Shown: positions 17,764 through 27,373 of the stretch, piece after piece
How the letters are laid out: each line of letters opens with the position of its first letter
Position numbering within the stretch: position 1 is the first letter of the stretch
Source: an uncultured Rhodospirillales bacterium
Lineage (GTDB): Bacteria > Pseudomonadota > Alphaproteobacteria > Rhodospirillales > Defluviicoccaceae
Length of the DNA stretch: 45,173 bases
NCBI GenBank assembly: GCA_937127205.1
Contig: CAKZLS010000092.1
Span: 1 to 45,173 of the forward strand
Reading direction: 5' to 3'
Position numbers and translations under genes: made by a program
The notes under the pieces: generated by a model
What the model was told of the DNA's origin: nothing
The model's database searches: none
The model's input: the letters and a program-made list of their open reading frames with translations, nothing else

Positions 17764-17820
17764 ACAAGTCCGTTTCGGTCCCGTGGTGACGTTCGCTGAG
17801 TAGCGGACTTGTCCACCGGG
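17764..17820 (+). promoter_or_regulatory. Structured metK leader with two mutually exclusive folds
   Basis: Fold 1: a perfect 9-bp stem ACAAGTCCG (17764-17772) with CGGACTTGT (17804-17812). Fold 2: CCCGTGG (17780-17786) with CCACCGGG (17813-17820), enclosing a hairpin GTTCGCT-GAGT-AGCGGAC (17791-17808). The 3' strand of the inner hairpin is the same sequence used by fold 1, so the two cannot coexist. An A-rich tail follows. SAM-sensing riboswitches are known upstream of metK and met genes in alphaproteobacteria, but the conserved bases of the SAM-II or SAM/SAH classes are not evident to me. Candidate only. Confidence 0.45.
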
Positions 17821-17883
17821 GAAAATTGGGTATGTGCCAAGGCGCCCGGTCAGACCTTTTTTCTGGCGAACATCTTCATCCAA

Positions 17884-17907
17884 CACCTCCTTTTAATAGA
17901 GTTGAGG
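17884..17907 (+). promoter_or_regulatory. Anti-SD mimic facing the metK ribosome-binding site
   Basis: CACCTCCTTT (17884-17893) equals the 3' end of 16S rRNA, and the metK ribosome site GAGG (17904-17907) lies just downstream and can pair with CCTC inside it. A transcript folding this way would hide its own ribosome site. It agrees with GTG 17916 as start, eight bases after GAGG. Confidence 0.45.
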
Positions 17908-17915
17908 CATCAGCT

Positions 17916-19087
<1,172 letters not shown>

Positions 19088-19091
<4 letters not shown>

Positions 19092-19861
19092 CGCAATTCC
19101 CGGCACCATCAAGCGCTATTAACGCTCCGCACTTCCACGGCCGCCGCAAAGGGCGGCGGTTGCGCCCAGGCCGTCAAGCTTTGGTGGACTCGTACCTTCC
19201 GCGGCTGCGCATTGTGCTTCCGCGGAAGGGAGAGAGTCTCGAGCCGCAAACCTTGTTCGACAAGCCGGTGCGCGATGTCTGGCTGGAAGTGGGATTTGGC
19301 GCGGGCGAGCATTTGGTGTCGCAGGCGGAGGCCCATCGGGATGTGGGATTTATCGGCTGCGAGCCGTTCATCAATGGCGTGGCCGCCGTGCTGTCGAAGG
19401 TGAAGGCGCGGCAACTCGACAATGTGCGCATTTTGGATGACGACGCGCGTCCGCTGTTGGCGGCATTGGTCGATGCGAGCGTCGGCCGGGTGTTCGTTCT
19501 TTTTTCGGACCCCTGGCCGAAGGCACGGCACAACGAGCGCCGCTTTATCAGCGCCAGCACCGTCGATGCGGTGGCAAGGATCCTGAAAGATCGCGGCCAT
19601 TTGTGCTTTGCCAGCGATCATATGGGGTATGTCCGCTGGGCGCTGGAGCGCGTAACGGCCGACAGGCGGTTCTCATGGACGGCGCGGCAGCCCGCGGATT
19701 GGCGGTGCCGCCCGGAAGACTGGTTTCCCACGCGGTACGAGGCCAAGGCACGCGCTCGAGGCGCGGCGTGCGCCTACCTTAAGTTCGAGCGCGAGGGCCG
19801 TATCGGCGGCCGGGCGCCCGAGCGAAAAAGCCTTGTGCGCTCGGGCGCAGAGGTTATATAG
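19088..19861 (+). CDS. trmB: tRNA (guanine-N7-)-methyltransferase TrmB
   Basis: 257 residues from TTG 19088, which overlaps the metK stop as TTGA; an earlier in-frame start at 19037 would run deep into metK. The enzyme methylates G46 of tRNA with SAM. Motif I is [10 protein letters not shown] (66-75), and the hallmark [15 protein letters not shown] lies at 139 onward. The N-terminal 35 residues are basic, as in homologues. It is directly coupled to the SAM synthetase gene, a conserved alphaproteobacterial arrangement. An intrinsic terminator follows 70 bases downstream. Confidence 0.95.
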
Positions 19862-19930
19862 GAGGAGTAGCGGGCGTAGGGCTCGGCAACGATTGAGTCT
19901 CGTTGAGCTTAGCATTGGCAAGTTCGATGG

Positions 19931-19955
19931 GGCGGGCTAAAGGCCCGCCTTTTTT
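19931..19955 (+). terminator. Intrinsic terminator after trmB
   Basis: A 7-bp GC stem GGCGGGC/GCCCGCC with loop TAAAG is followed by six T. It ends the metK-trmB unit 59 bases before rimP. A smaller CAACGA/TCGTTG hairpin precedes it. I looked for an initiator tRNA, as found before rimP in E. coli, and none is here. Confidence 0.88.
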
Positions 19956-20014
19956 GGTTATTGGGGCCGACGCTCAGGTATTTCGACGTATGTTCGGGAA
20001 TTTAGGACTGGCGA

Positions 20015-20521
20015 ATGGATCCAGCCAATCGCATCGAGAGGCTTATCCGGCCCACGGCCGAGGCCATGGGATTCGATCTTATCAGGGTCGCAATTCTCGG
20101 ACAGCAGAAGTTTAGGTTGCAGATTATGGCCGAAAGGCTTGTTGACGGGTCCATGACGATCGAAGATTGTGCCGTACTCAGTCGTGCGATATCTCCGATT
20201 CTGGAGGTCGAGGATCCGCTGCCGGAGGCGTATACATTAGAGGTCAGCTCGCCGGGGATTGATCGGCCGCTGGTTCGCCTGAGCGACTTTGAGAAGTATG
20301 CGGGGTTCGAGGCGAAGATCGAGATGGAGTCTCCGGTGGGAGGCCGCCGCCGGTTCCAGGGCCGGTTACTAGGCACGGACGAAAGAAACGTCCGCCTGAA
20401 TGTTGAGGACGACGAGGTTGCATTGACGTTTGATGATATCAGGCGGGCTAAGCTTATGCTGACCAAGGAATTGCTCGCTGCGCACGAGCAAGGTGCAGCG
20501 ACACAGTCGGGTGAGCAATAA
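20015..20521 (+). CDS. rimP: Ribosome maturation factor RimP
   Basis: 168 residues. It is required for 30S subunit assembly. The N-terminal domain includes GFDLIRVAIL and DCAVLSRAISPILE. The conserved YTLEVSSPGIDRPL motif (about 73-86) leads to the SH3-like C-terminal domain. The start ATG 20015 has AGGA about eight bases upstream. It heads the rimP-nusA-ylxR-infB-rbfA operon. Its stop and the nusA start share one base (TAATG), indicating coupling. Confidence 0.95.
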   Translation: MDPANRIERLIRPTAEAMGFDLIRVAILGQQKFRLQIMAERLVDGSMTIEDCAVLSRAISPILEVEDPLPEAYTLEVSSPGIDRPLVRLSDFEKYAGFEAKIEMESPVGGRRRFQGRLLGTDERNVRLNVEDDEVALTFDDIRRAKLMLTKELLAAHEQGAATQSGEQ

Positions 20522-22113
20522 TGAAGCTAGCAAAAGAAGCAGAGGCCGTTCACTCACGACCGGAGCTGCTGCAGGTTGCGGAAACCGTCGCGCGTGACAA
20601 GGGCATTGATCGCGATGAGGTCCTCGAGGCCATGGAGCAGGCCATTCAGAAGGCGGGCCGCTCCAAGTATGGGCACGAGCACGACATCCGCGCCAACATC
20701 GACCGGGTCACCGGCGAAATCAGTCTCGCTCGGTATCTGGAAGTCGTCGAAGAGATTGAAAACGAAGCGACACAGATCGGTATCGACGGGGCTCGCGGGC
20801 GAAAATCGGATGCGGAGATGGGCGAGTTCTTGGTGGATCCGCTGCCGCCAATCGATTTTGGCCGGATCGCGGCTCAAACGGCCAAACAGGTCATTGTCCA
20901 CAAAGTTCGGGAAGCTGAGCGCAAGCGCCAGTACGACGAATTCAAGGACCGTGTCGGCGAAGTCGTCAACGGTCTTGTCAAGCGGGTCGAGTTCGGCAAT
21001 GTCATTGTTGATCTCAGCCGGGCCGAAGCGATGTTGCGCCGGGAAGAGACGATCCCCCGGGAACACTTCAATACTGGTGATCGGGTTCGGTCCTACATAC
21101 TGGACGTGCGCGAAGAGCCGCGCGGACCGCAGATTTTTCTGTCGCGAACGCACCCGCAGTTCATGGCCAAGCTGTTTGCACAGGAAGTGCCGGAAATATA
21201 CGAGGGCATTATCGAGATCAGATCGGTCGCCCGTGATCCCGGGTCTCGGGCGAAGATTGCGGTGTATTCCAACGAGTCCACGATCGATCCCGTGGGGCCG
21301 TGTATCGGCATGCGCGGATCCCGGGTTCAGGCCGTTGTCGGAGAATTGCAGGGCGAGAAGATCGATATTATCCAGTGGTCTTCCGACCCGGCGACCTTCA
21401 TCGTCAACGCGCTGGCGCCTGCCGAGGTCGCAAAGGTGGTTCTCGACGAAGAGGCCAACCGCATCGAAGTGGTCGTGCCGGACGATCAGCTCAGTCTGGC
21501 CATTGGCCGGCGCGGGCAGAACGTGCGTCTCGCCTCGCAGTTGACCGGTTGGGACATCGACATCCTGACCGAGGACGAAGAATCGCAGCGCCGCAACGAA
21601 GAATTTCGCGGCCGGTCTCAAACCTTTATCGATGCCCTCAATGTCGATGATGTGATTGCCCATCTTTTGGTAACCGAAGGCTTTTCGTCGGTTGAGGAAG
21701 TTGCATTCGTGCCGATCGACGACCTGTTGACCATCGAGGGCTTTGAAGAGGACGTCGCGCACGAACTCCGCGAGCGGGCGCGGTCTTTTCTCTCTGTTCG
21801 TGATGAAGAGTTCGACCGCAAGCGCGTGGAGCTGGGAGTCGCCGATGAATTGACCGAGGTTGCCGGTCTTAAGCCGGCGGTCCTCGTCGCACTGGGTGAG
21901 CAGGGCGTTAAGACATTGGATGACTTGGCTGACTTGGCCGGCGACGAGCTTATGGAAATCGCCCCAGCCGGCACTTTGACCGAAGAGCGTGCCAACGATA
22001 TTATCATGGCTGCTCGAGCTCACTGGTTCGAAGGCGACGACGCTCCGGAAACCGAGCTTTCGGCGGCCGAAGCTCCTAAGGTGGATGCCGTAGAGGAGCG
22101 TAAAGAAGGCTGA
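20521..22113 (+). CDS. nusA: Transcription termination/antitermination factor NusA
   Basis: 530 residues. It binds RNA polymerase and controls pausing, Rho-dependent termination and rRNA antitermination. Order of domains: N-terminal RNAP-binding domain (1 to about 130), S1 (about 135-205), KH1 and KH2 with GMRGSRVQAV and AIGRRGQNVRLASQL, then two acidic helix-hairpin-helix repeats at about 380-505 typical of proteobacterial NusA, and a short acidic tail. Full length and intact. The long antisense open frame opposite it is a codon-bias shadow. Confidence 0.97.
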   Translation: MKLAKEAEAVHSRPELLQVAETVARDKGIDRDEVLEAMEQAIQKAGRSKYGHEHDIRANIDRVTGEISLARYLEVVEEIENEATQIGIDGARGRKSDAEMGEFLVDPLPPIDFGRIAAQTAKQVIVHKVREAERKRQYDEFKDRVGEVVNGLVKRVEFGNVIVDLSRAEAMLRREETIPREHFNTGDRVRSYILDVREEPRGPQIFLSRTHPQFMAKLFAQEVPEIYEGIIEIRSVARDPGSRAKIAVYSNESTIDPVGPCIGMRGSRVQAVVGELQGEKIDIIQWSSDPATFIVNALAPAEVAKVVLDEEANRIEVVVPDDQLSLAIGRRGQNVRLASQLTGWDIDILTEDEESQRRNEEFRGRSQTFIDALNVDDVIAHLLVTEGFSSVEEVAFVPIDDLLTIEGFEEDVAHELRERARSFLSVRDEEFDRKRVELGVADELTEVAGLKPAVLVALGEQGVKTLDDLADLAGDELMEIAPAGTLTEERANDIIMAARAHWFEGDDAPETELSAAEAPKVDAVEERKEG

Positions 22114-22119
22114 GGAGCG

Positions 22120-22752
22120 ATGGCCGGGCACCCGAAACGTCTCGCCGCCGGCGCCGAGGATCAGCCTCAAAGACGCTGCATCGCGAGCGGAGCGGTAAAG
22201 GACAAGCAGGCGCTGCTGAGGTTCGTCATCGACCCTCAGGGGCAGGTGGTTCCGGATATCGGCGGTCGGTTGCCGGGAAGAGGTATATGGGTGAGTGCAA
22301 ACCGGCAAATGTTGAAGAAGGCTTGTGAAAAGAACTTGTTTGCACGGGCTGCACGCGCCCAGGTGACTGTTTCGGCAGACCTTGTCGAGAGGGTCGAAGG
22401 GCTACTTGTGCGCCGCTGTCTCGACCGGATTGGCATGGCGCGGCGCGCCGGCCAAGCGGTGTCGGGATACGAAAAAGTCAGTGAATGGTTGCGGGCGGGG
22501 CGCGGAGGTGTTCTTTTAGCCGCTGCCGATGGTGCTCCCGGGGCTCGTGCGAAAATGCGCGCAGCGGGGCCCGATGTGCCGGTGGTGGATGTGTTCTGTG
22601 CTGATGAGCTGGGGATGACCGCCGGTCGTGAACGCACCGTGCATTTGGTGATTGCGCCGGGGAAGTTGGCGTTGGGTGTTCGTCGGGATGCGGCACGATT
22701 GTCGGGATTCCGAAATGACGATGCCCAAGCCACCCATCCCGGGAAACCGTGA
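22120..22752 (+). CDS. ylxR: YlxR (DUF448) domain fused to an L7Ae-like RNA-binding domain
   Basis: 210 residues. The first half is the YlxR RNA-binding fold with RRCIASGAVKDKQALLRFV and GRLPGRGIWVS (about 18-58). The second half (about 95-195) has the pattern of the ribosomal L7Ae/YlxQ fold, including RIGMARRAGQAVSGYEKV and a VVDVFCADELG stretch. In Firmicutes YlxR and YlxQ are separate genes between nusA and infB; a fusion is common in alphaproteobacteria. It sits 6 bases after nusA and 27 before infB. The precise function is unsettled; RNase P and transcription links are proposed for YlxR. Confidence 0.9.
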   Translation: MAGHPKRLAAGAEDQPQRRCIASGAVKDKQALLRFVIDPQGQVVPDIGGRLPGRGIWVSANRQMLKKACEKNLFARAARAQVTVSADLVERVEGLLVRRCLDRIGMARRAGQAVSGYEKVSEWLRAGRGGVLLAAADGAPGARAKMRAAGPDVPVVDVFCADELGMTAGRERTVHLVIAPGKLALGVRRDAARLSGFRNDDAQATHPGKP

Positions 22753-22779
22753 GATAGAGTCGAGACTGACAAGACTGAA

Positions 22780-25428
22780 ATGTCCGAGATCAAAGAAACC
22801 GATGAAAACAAGCAGGAGCCGCTGAGCAGACCGCGGCGGCTGGAGCTTAAAAAGACGGTCGAGACCGGCCAGGTGCGGCAGAGCTTTGCCCACGGCCGAT
22901 CGAAGATGGTCACGGTCGAGGTGCGCAAGAAGAAGACCTATGCGCGCGATGAACGGGGCCGTATGTCGGAGGTGCGCCGGGAAGCCGAAGCCGCGGCGAA
23001 GAAATCCGCCGAAGCGGCCGCTTTTTCCGCGCAAAGCGATGGTTTGCCGCGTGAAGGAGCGGCGATCGGGCTAACTCACAAAGAGAAAGAGGCCCGCGCG
23101 CGCGCCTTGCAAGACGCCATCAAGATGGAAGAGGAACGCTCTGTCGAACCGGAAGAAATGGAGTCCGAGTTCGTCGAGCAAGAGGACGCCCCCGTTGAGC
23201 CGGAGATGCCGATCGACGATGCGGTGACCGACGAGCCTGATACGTCTGCCGCCGAAGCGGTGGCTGGCGAGGTGCCCGCGGAGCCCGTAGCGGCGGAGGC
23301 CGAGGCCCCACCGTCGGTACCCGAAACTGAGCCCGAGCCCAAATCCGAGTCTGAAGCGCCTACCGCGGAGGCTGCGCCGGCTTCGGTCGGGCCTGCCGCT
23401 CCGCCGACAGCCCCTGCGGCGCCGGCTGCGACGGCTGCCGAAACCGAGGAAGAGGACAAACGCGGTCGAGCGAAGAAACCGGTAAAAACCGAGGCTCGTC
23501 GTCCGGCCACCGCCCAGCGCAAGGGCGAGCCGAGCCGCCGCGCCGGGCGGCTGACGATCGTCGATGCTCTCGACGACGGCAGCGAACGGGTCCGGAGTTT
23601 GGCGTCGGTCAAGCGGGCGCGCCAGAAAGAAAAAAATAAGCAGGTTGGGCCGGCTCGAGGCGAAAATCTAAAGATCGTTCGCGAAGTGATTATCCCAGAA
23701 ACCTTGACGGTGCAGGAATTGGCCAACCGGATGGCTGCGCGAAGCGCGGATGTCATTAAGGCGCTCATGAAAATGGGAGTTATGGCAACCATCAACCATT
23801 CCGTCGATGGCGATACGGCCGAACTTCTGGCCCAGGAATTCGGGCACAATCCCAAGAGAGTGAGCGACGCCGACGTGGAAATTGGCCTTAAAGGCGAAAC
23901 CGACTCCGAAGAGACCTTGAAAGCCCGCCCGCCTGTTGTGACGGTGATGGGACATGTGGACCACGGTAAGACGTCTCTGCTGGATGCACTGAGAAAAACC
24001 GACGTGGCCGACCGCGAAGCCGGCGGCATTACGCAGCACATCGGTGCCTATCAGGTCACCATGCCGCACGGCGGCAAGATCACATTCGTCGATACACCGG
24101 GCCACGAAGCGTTCACCGAAATGCGTTCCCGTGGCGCCCATGCAACCGATATCGTCGTTTTGGTGGTTGCCGCCGATGATGGGGTGATGCCCCAAACCAA
24201 GGAGGCGATTGACCACGCCAAGGCGGCCGAAGTTCCGATTATCGTGGCCATCAACAAGATCGATAGGCCGGAGTCCAATCCTCATCGTGTCCAGACCGAT
24301 CTGCTGCAACACGGCATCGTGGTCGAAGCCATGGGGGGTGAAGACTTGTGCGTGGAGGTTTCAGCCAAGGAGGGAACCAACCTCGAGAAGCTTGAAGAGG
24401 CGATCCTGCTGCAGGCTGAGATCCTTGACCTCAAGGCCAATCCGGATCGTCCCGCCGAGGGCGTCATCGTTGAATCCAGGATGGAGCGGGGGCGCGGAAC
24501 CGTTGCAACCGTACTCGTTCAAAGAGGCACGCTTCGTGTCGGCGACATCATCGTAGCCGGTAGCGAGTGGGGCCGCGTCCGAGGGCTTTCGAATTCGAGT
24601 GGCAAACCCGCCAAGCTCGCCGGTCCGGGAATGCCGGTCGAGGCCTTGGGCCTCGGCGGTACGCCGGCGGCCGGTGACGAGGTCGTGGTCGTCGACAGCG
24701 AGGCCCGCGCCCGCGAGGTGACGGAATTCCGCCAGCGCAGAACCCGTGACGCCAAGGCCGTGGCCAATCGCAGTTCATTCGAGGACATGTTCCAACGCAT
24801 TCAGGATGGCGAGGCCAAGGAACTGCCGGTCGTGATCAAGGCGGATGTCCATGGTTCCGTGGAGGCAATTGTTGGCGCTCTGACCAAGCTCGGCACCGAC
24901 GAAGTCAAGACGCAGATCTTGCACGCTGGCATCGGCGGTATCAACGAGTCCGACGTCGGGCTGGCCCGCGCGTCGGAGGCCATGATCATTGGCTTCAATG
25001 TGCGTGCCAACCCGCAGGCGCGCGAGCTGGCCAAGCGCGACGGAGTCGAAATCCGGTATTATTCGATCATTTACGACGTTACCGATGATCTCAAATCAAT
25101 GCTATCAGGCATGTTGGCGCCGAAGTTGCGCGAAAACACCCTTGGATACGCGGAAATCCGCGAAGTGTTCAATATCACCAAGGTCGGCAAGGTTGCCGGT
25201 AGCATGGTAACCGAAGGCGTGGTGCGCCGCGGGGCCAAGGTTCGGCTGCTGCGCGACAATGTCGTTATCCACGAGGGCGATCTCGGGCAGTTGAGGCGCT
25301 TCAAGGAAGACGCCAAGGAAGTCCGGGAAGGTTACGATTGCGGCATCTCCCTGGCCAACTACCAGGACATCAAGGTCGGCGACATGATCGAATGCTTCGA
25401 GATCGAGGAAGTCGCACGCGAACTTTGA
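22780..25428 (+). CDS. infB: Translation initiation factor IF-2
   Basis: 882 residues. A GTPase that brings fMet-tRNA to the 30S subunit and promotes subunit joining. An alphaproteobacterial IF2-associated N-terminal segment ([18 protein letters not shown]) is followed by a long acidic Ala/Pro/Glu-rich linker (about 110-240) and the IF2_N domain (about 300-360). The G domain follows with GHVDHGKT (391-398), DTPGHEAFT and NKID, then domains II-IV. The linker is low-complexity, not a true repeat. Start ATG 22780. Confidence 0.97.
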   Translation: MSEIKETDENKQEPLSRPRRLELKKTVETGQVRQSFAHGRSKMVTVEVRKKKTYARDERGRMSEVRREAEAAAKKSAEAAAFSAQSDGLPREGAAIGLTHKEKEARARALQDAIKMEEERSVEPEEMESEFVEQEDAPVEPEMPIDDAVTDEPDTSAAEAVAGEVPAEPVAAEAEAPPSVPETEPEPKSESEAPTAEAAPASVGPAAPPTAPAAPAATAAETEEEDKRGRAKKPVKTEARRPATAQRKGEPSRRAGRLTIVDALDDGSERVRSLASVKRARQKEKNKQVGPARGENLKIVREVIIPETLTVQELANRMAARSADVIKALMKMGVMATINHSVDGDTAELLAQEFGHNPKRVSDADVEIGLKGETDSEETLKARPPVVTVMGHVDHGKTSLLDALRKTDVADREAGGITQHIGAYQVTMPHGGKITFVDTPGHEAFTEMRSRGAHATDIVVLVVAADDGVMPQTKEAIDHAKAAEVPIIVAINKIDRPESNPHRVQTDLLQHGIVVEAMGGEDLCVEVSAKEGTNLEKLEEAILLQAEILDLKANPDRPAEGVIVESRMERGRGTVATVLVQRGTLRVGDIIVAGSEWGRVRGLSNSSGKPAKLAGPGMPVEALGLGGTPAAGDEVVVVDSEARAREVTEFRQRRTRDAKAVANRSSFEDMFQRIQDGEAKELPVVIKADVHGSVEAIVGALTKLGTDEVKTQILHAGIGGINESDVGLARASEAMIIGFNVRANPQARELAKRDGVEIRYYSIIYDVTDDLKSMLSGMLAPKLRENTLGYAEIREVFNITKVGKVAGSMVTEGVVRRGAKVRLLRDNVVIHEGDLGQLRRFKEDAKEVREGYDCGISLANYQDIKVGDMIECFEIEEVAREL

Positions 25429-25479
25429 TCGCGGTCGGCGGTTCCCCAATAATTGCAACACCGGCTTGATGAGAACGTA

Positions 25480-25890
25480 ATGGCAAGGGGAGCCGGGAAG
25501 ACTCCAAGTCAACGACAACTGCGATTCGGCGAAGAGATACGCCACGCCTTGGCGTGGGTTATCGAACGCGGCGAGATCCGCGACCCGCGCCTAGCCGGAT
25601 TGCCGGTCACTGTAACCGAGGTGCGCGTCAGCCCCGACCTCCGCAATGCAACGGTATTCGTCGTTCCGTTGGGTGGCAGCGGCGATGGCGAGACGCTGAT
25701 CGAAGCCCTTGGCAAGGCGACGCCTTTTCTCCGTCACAGGGTCGCGCAGGCAGTAACGTTGAAATACGTCCCCAAGCTGACCTTCAAAATCGACGTTTCC
25801 TTCGACGAGGCGAGTAGAATCGATGATCTTCTCAAAAACCCAGCCGTTGCGCGCGACCTCGCTCGCGAGCGCGACGATGAAGAGTCTTAG
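25480..25890 (+). CDS. rbfA: Ribosome-binding factor A
   Basis: 136 residues. It binds the 30S subunit and assists late 16S maturation and cold adaptation. The KH-like fold is shown by RQLRFGEEIRHALAWVIERG, TVTEVRVSPDLRNATVFV and LKYVPKLTFKIDVSFDEASRIDDLL. I chose ATG 25480 because homologues begin close to the TPSQRQLRF region; an upstream TTG at 25453 is unlikely. The stop codon is overlapped by the first unit of a palindromic repeat cluster that separates it from truB. Confidence 0.94.
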   Translation: MARGAGKTPSQRQLRFGEEIRHALAWVIERGEIRDPRLAGLPVTVTEVRVSPDLRNATVFVVPLGGSGDGETLIEALGKATPFLRHRVAQAVTLKYVPKLTFKIDVSFDEASRIDDLLKNPAVARDLARERDDEES

Positions 25891-25934
25891 AGCGATGCAC
25901 GACCGAGCGCGATCACCCGATCGAACCGAGCTCT
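25889..25934. repeat. Palindromic repeat unit A (AGAGC...GCTCT)
   Basis: The outer arms AGAGC (25889-25893) and GCTCT (25930-25934) enclose an inner CGATC-ACCC-GATCG hairpin. It is the most decayed of three consecutive units in the rbfA-truB gap and begins inside the rbfA stop codon. Confidence 0.5.
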
Positions 25935-25984
25935 AGAGCAATATCCGATCAAGTGGAATCACTTGACCGGATTTACTTGCTCTA
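25934..25984. repeat. Palindromic repeat unit B
   Basis: The perfect 8-bp outer arms TAGAGCAA and TTGCTCTA (ends at 25934 and 25984) surround 13-bp inner arms ATCCGATCAAGTG (25943-25955) and CACTTGACCGGAT (25960-25972) with one mismatch. It resembles the short palindromic intergenic elements known from many alphaproteobacterial genomes. A decayed relative lies after clpB. Confidence 0.75.
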
Positions 25985-25997
25985 AAAATCAATAGTT

Positions 25998-26049
25998 TAG
26001 AGCACGACTACCCGTTCGGATCGGATCGATCTGAACGGGACGTGCTCTA
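25998..26049. repeat. Palindromic repeat unit C, abutting the truB ribosome site
   Basis: The perfect 9-bp outer arms TAGAGCACG (25998-26006) and CGTGCTCTA (26041-26049) surround 12-bp inner arms CCCGTTCGGATC and GATCTGAACGGG with one G-T wobble. The outer tips match unit B, but the inner stem has a different sequence. Its last base is the first base of AGGAGG, the truB ribosome site. Confidence 0.75.
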
Positions 26050-26059
26050 GGAGGTTCCT

Positions 26060-26989
26060 ATGGGTCGGAAAAGACGAGGCGGCGTGCCCGTGCACGGCTG
26101 GTTTCTGGTGGACAAGCCGTTGGGCATTACTTCGGCGGCTGCGGTCGCGATTGTTCGGCGCTTGCTCAACGCCATGAAAGCCGGTCACGGAGGAACGCTG
26201 GACCCTCTTGCCACGGGGGTCCTCCCCATAGCGCTCGGCGAGGCGACGAAGACGGTTTCATATGTGATGGATGGCCGGAAAGCCTACCGCTTCACGATCC
26301 GCTGGGGCGAACAGCGATCAACGGACGACGCCGAAGGAGAGGTGCTCCACCTCAGTGACGTCCGTCCCTCCGAGCAGGCCATTCGGGCGGTTCTGCCGCA
26401 GTTTACCGGCGATATCGAGCAGGTGCCGCCGACTTTCTCGGCGATAAAACTGGGTGGACAGCGGGCTTACGCGCTGGCCCGCGCGGACGCGCCGGTGGAC
26501 CTGCCGGCGCGGCGGGTAACCATCGAGCGGTTCGAGGTTGTGGCGTGCCCGGATGCGGATCATGCCGTATTCGAGGTTCAGTCGGGCAAGGGCGCCTACA
26601 TGCGTTCGCTTGCCCGGGATCTCGCCGTTGCTCTCGGTACCGTCGGCTATGTGTCGGCGCTGAGACGCATATCCGTTGGTTCATTCACGGAATCCATGGC
26701 GATTCCCCTGGATAATGTAAACGGCTTGCGGCATAGTGGCGCGCTCTTCGAGCATGTGCTTCCAGTAGGGTCGGCGCTGGCCGACATCCCGGCATTGACC
26801 CTGACCGAGGCAGAAGCTCGACGTTTGAGGCACGGACAGCCGATTGCGGTATTGCCCGTGGCCAGCCGGTCAACGTGTGAAGGCCTATACCCGGAGGCGG
26901 TGTGTTGCGCCATGTCGGGAGGACAGCCGGTCGCGTTGGCCCAAATCCGGGGCGGGGAAATTCGCCCTATCAGAGTTCTCAACCTTTAG
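26060..26989 (+). CDS. truB: tRNA pseudouridine-55 synthase TruB
   Basis: 309 residues. It isomerises U55 in the T-loop of tRNAs. Motif II GHGGTLDPLATGVLPIALGEATK contains the catalytic D48. The family stretches GWFLVDKPLGITS, YRFTIRWG and GAYMRSLARDLA are also present, with a C-terminal PUA-like region. Start ATG 26060 has a strong AGGAGG at 26049-26054. The palindromic cluster between rbfA and truB could split or modulate this operon. rpsO follows after 15 bases. Confidence 0.96.
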   Translation: MGRKRRGGVPVHGWFLVDKPLGITSAAAVAIVRRLLNAMKAGHGGTLDPLATGVLPIALGEATKTVSYVMDGRKAYRFTIRWGEQRSTDDAEGEVLHLSDVRPSEQAIRAVLPQFTGDIEQVPPTFSAIKLGGQRAYALARADAPVDLPARRVTIERFEVVACPDADHAVFEVQSGKGAYMRSLARDLAVALGTVGYVSALRRISVGSFTESMAIPLDNVNGLRHSGALFEHVLPVGSALADIPALTLTEAEARRLRHGQPIAVLPVASRSTCEGLYPEAVCCAMSGGQPVALAQIRGGEIRPIRVLNL

Positions 26990-27004
26990 CTAGGGAAACC
27001 GAAG

Positions 27005-27274
27005 ATGTCGATTACCGCTGAGCGGAAACAGGAACTTATTGGCGAATTCGCCAAATCTGAGGGTGACACGGGGTCGCCCGAGGTTCAGGTCGCTATTTTG
27101 AGCGAACGCATCCGAAACCTGACCGAACATCTCAAAACCCACAAGAAGGATTTTCATTCCCGGCGTGGCCTGCTGATGATGGTCGGCCAGCGCCGCAGGC
27201 TGCTTGACTACCTCAAGAGAAAAGAGGTCAAGCGCTATGAGGATCTCATCGCCAGGCTCGGATTGCGCCGTTAG
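27005..27274 (+). CDS. rpsO: 30S ribosomal protein S15
   Basis: 89 residues, the exact family length. It binds 16S rRNA helices near the central domain junction. Signature stretches are [20 protein letters not shown] and [26 protein letters not shown]. It forms the usual truB-rpsO-pnp arrangement; 99 bases separate it from pnp, and no clear terminator is visible there. In E. coli the rpsO mRNA leader is autoregulated; nothing here allows me to say the same. Confidence 0.98.
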   Translation: MSITAERKQELIGEFAKSEGDTGSPEVQVAILSERIRNLTEHLKTHKKDFHSRRGLLMMVGQRRRLLDYLKRKEVKRYEDLIARLGLRR

Positions 27275-27373
27275 TTGGGATTCGGGTATCCGCCGCCAAT
27301 CCGGGCGTCGGTGAGCCGAGGTTGCCCCCTTCATTGAAGAGGCCCGGCGACCGAACATGTAAAAGGAAGCAGA

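Noticed and set aside
17780-17830. Known SAM-II riboswitch, suggested by CGTGGTGA and an A-rich tail
   Set aside because: The stem order and the inner hairpin do not match the SAM-II pseudoknot as I know it, so I report only an unclassified structured leader.
19862-20014. Initiator tRNA gene before rimP, as in E. coli metY
   Set aside because: No cloverleaf or T-loop sequence can be found; the gap holds a small hairpin and an intrinsic terminator.
20554-22308. 584-codon open frame on the minus strand opposite nusA and ylxR
   Set aside because: It lies wholly over confidently assigned genes, shows no family motifs and is explained by GC-rich codon bias of the plus strand.
23110-23460. Apparent Ala/Pro/Glu repeat in infB
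   Set aside because: This is the normal low-complexity linker of proteobacterial IF-2, without periodic units.
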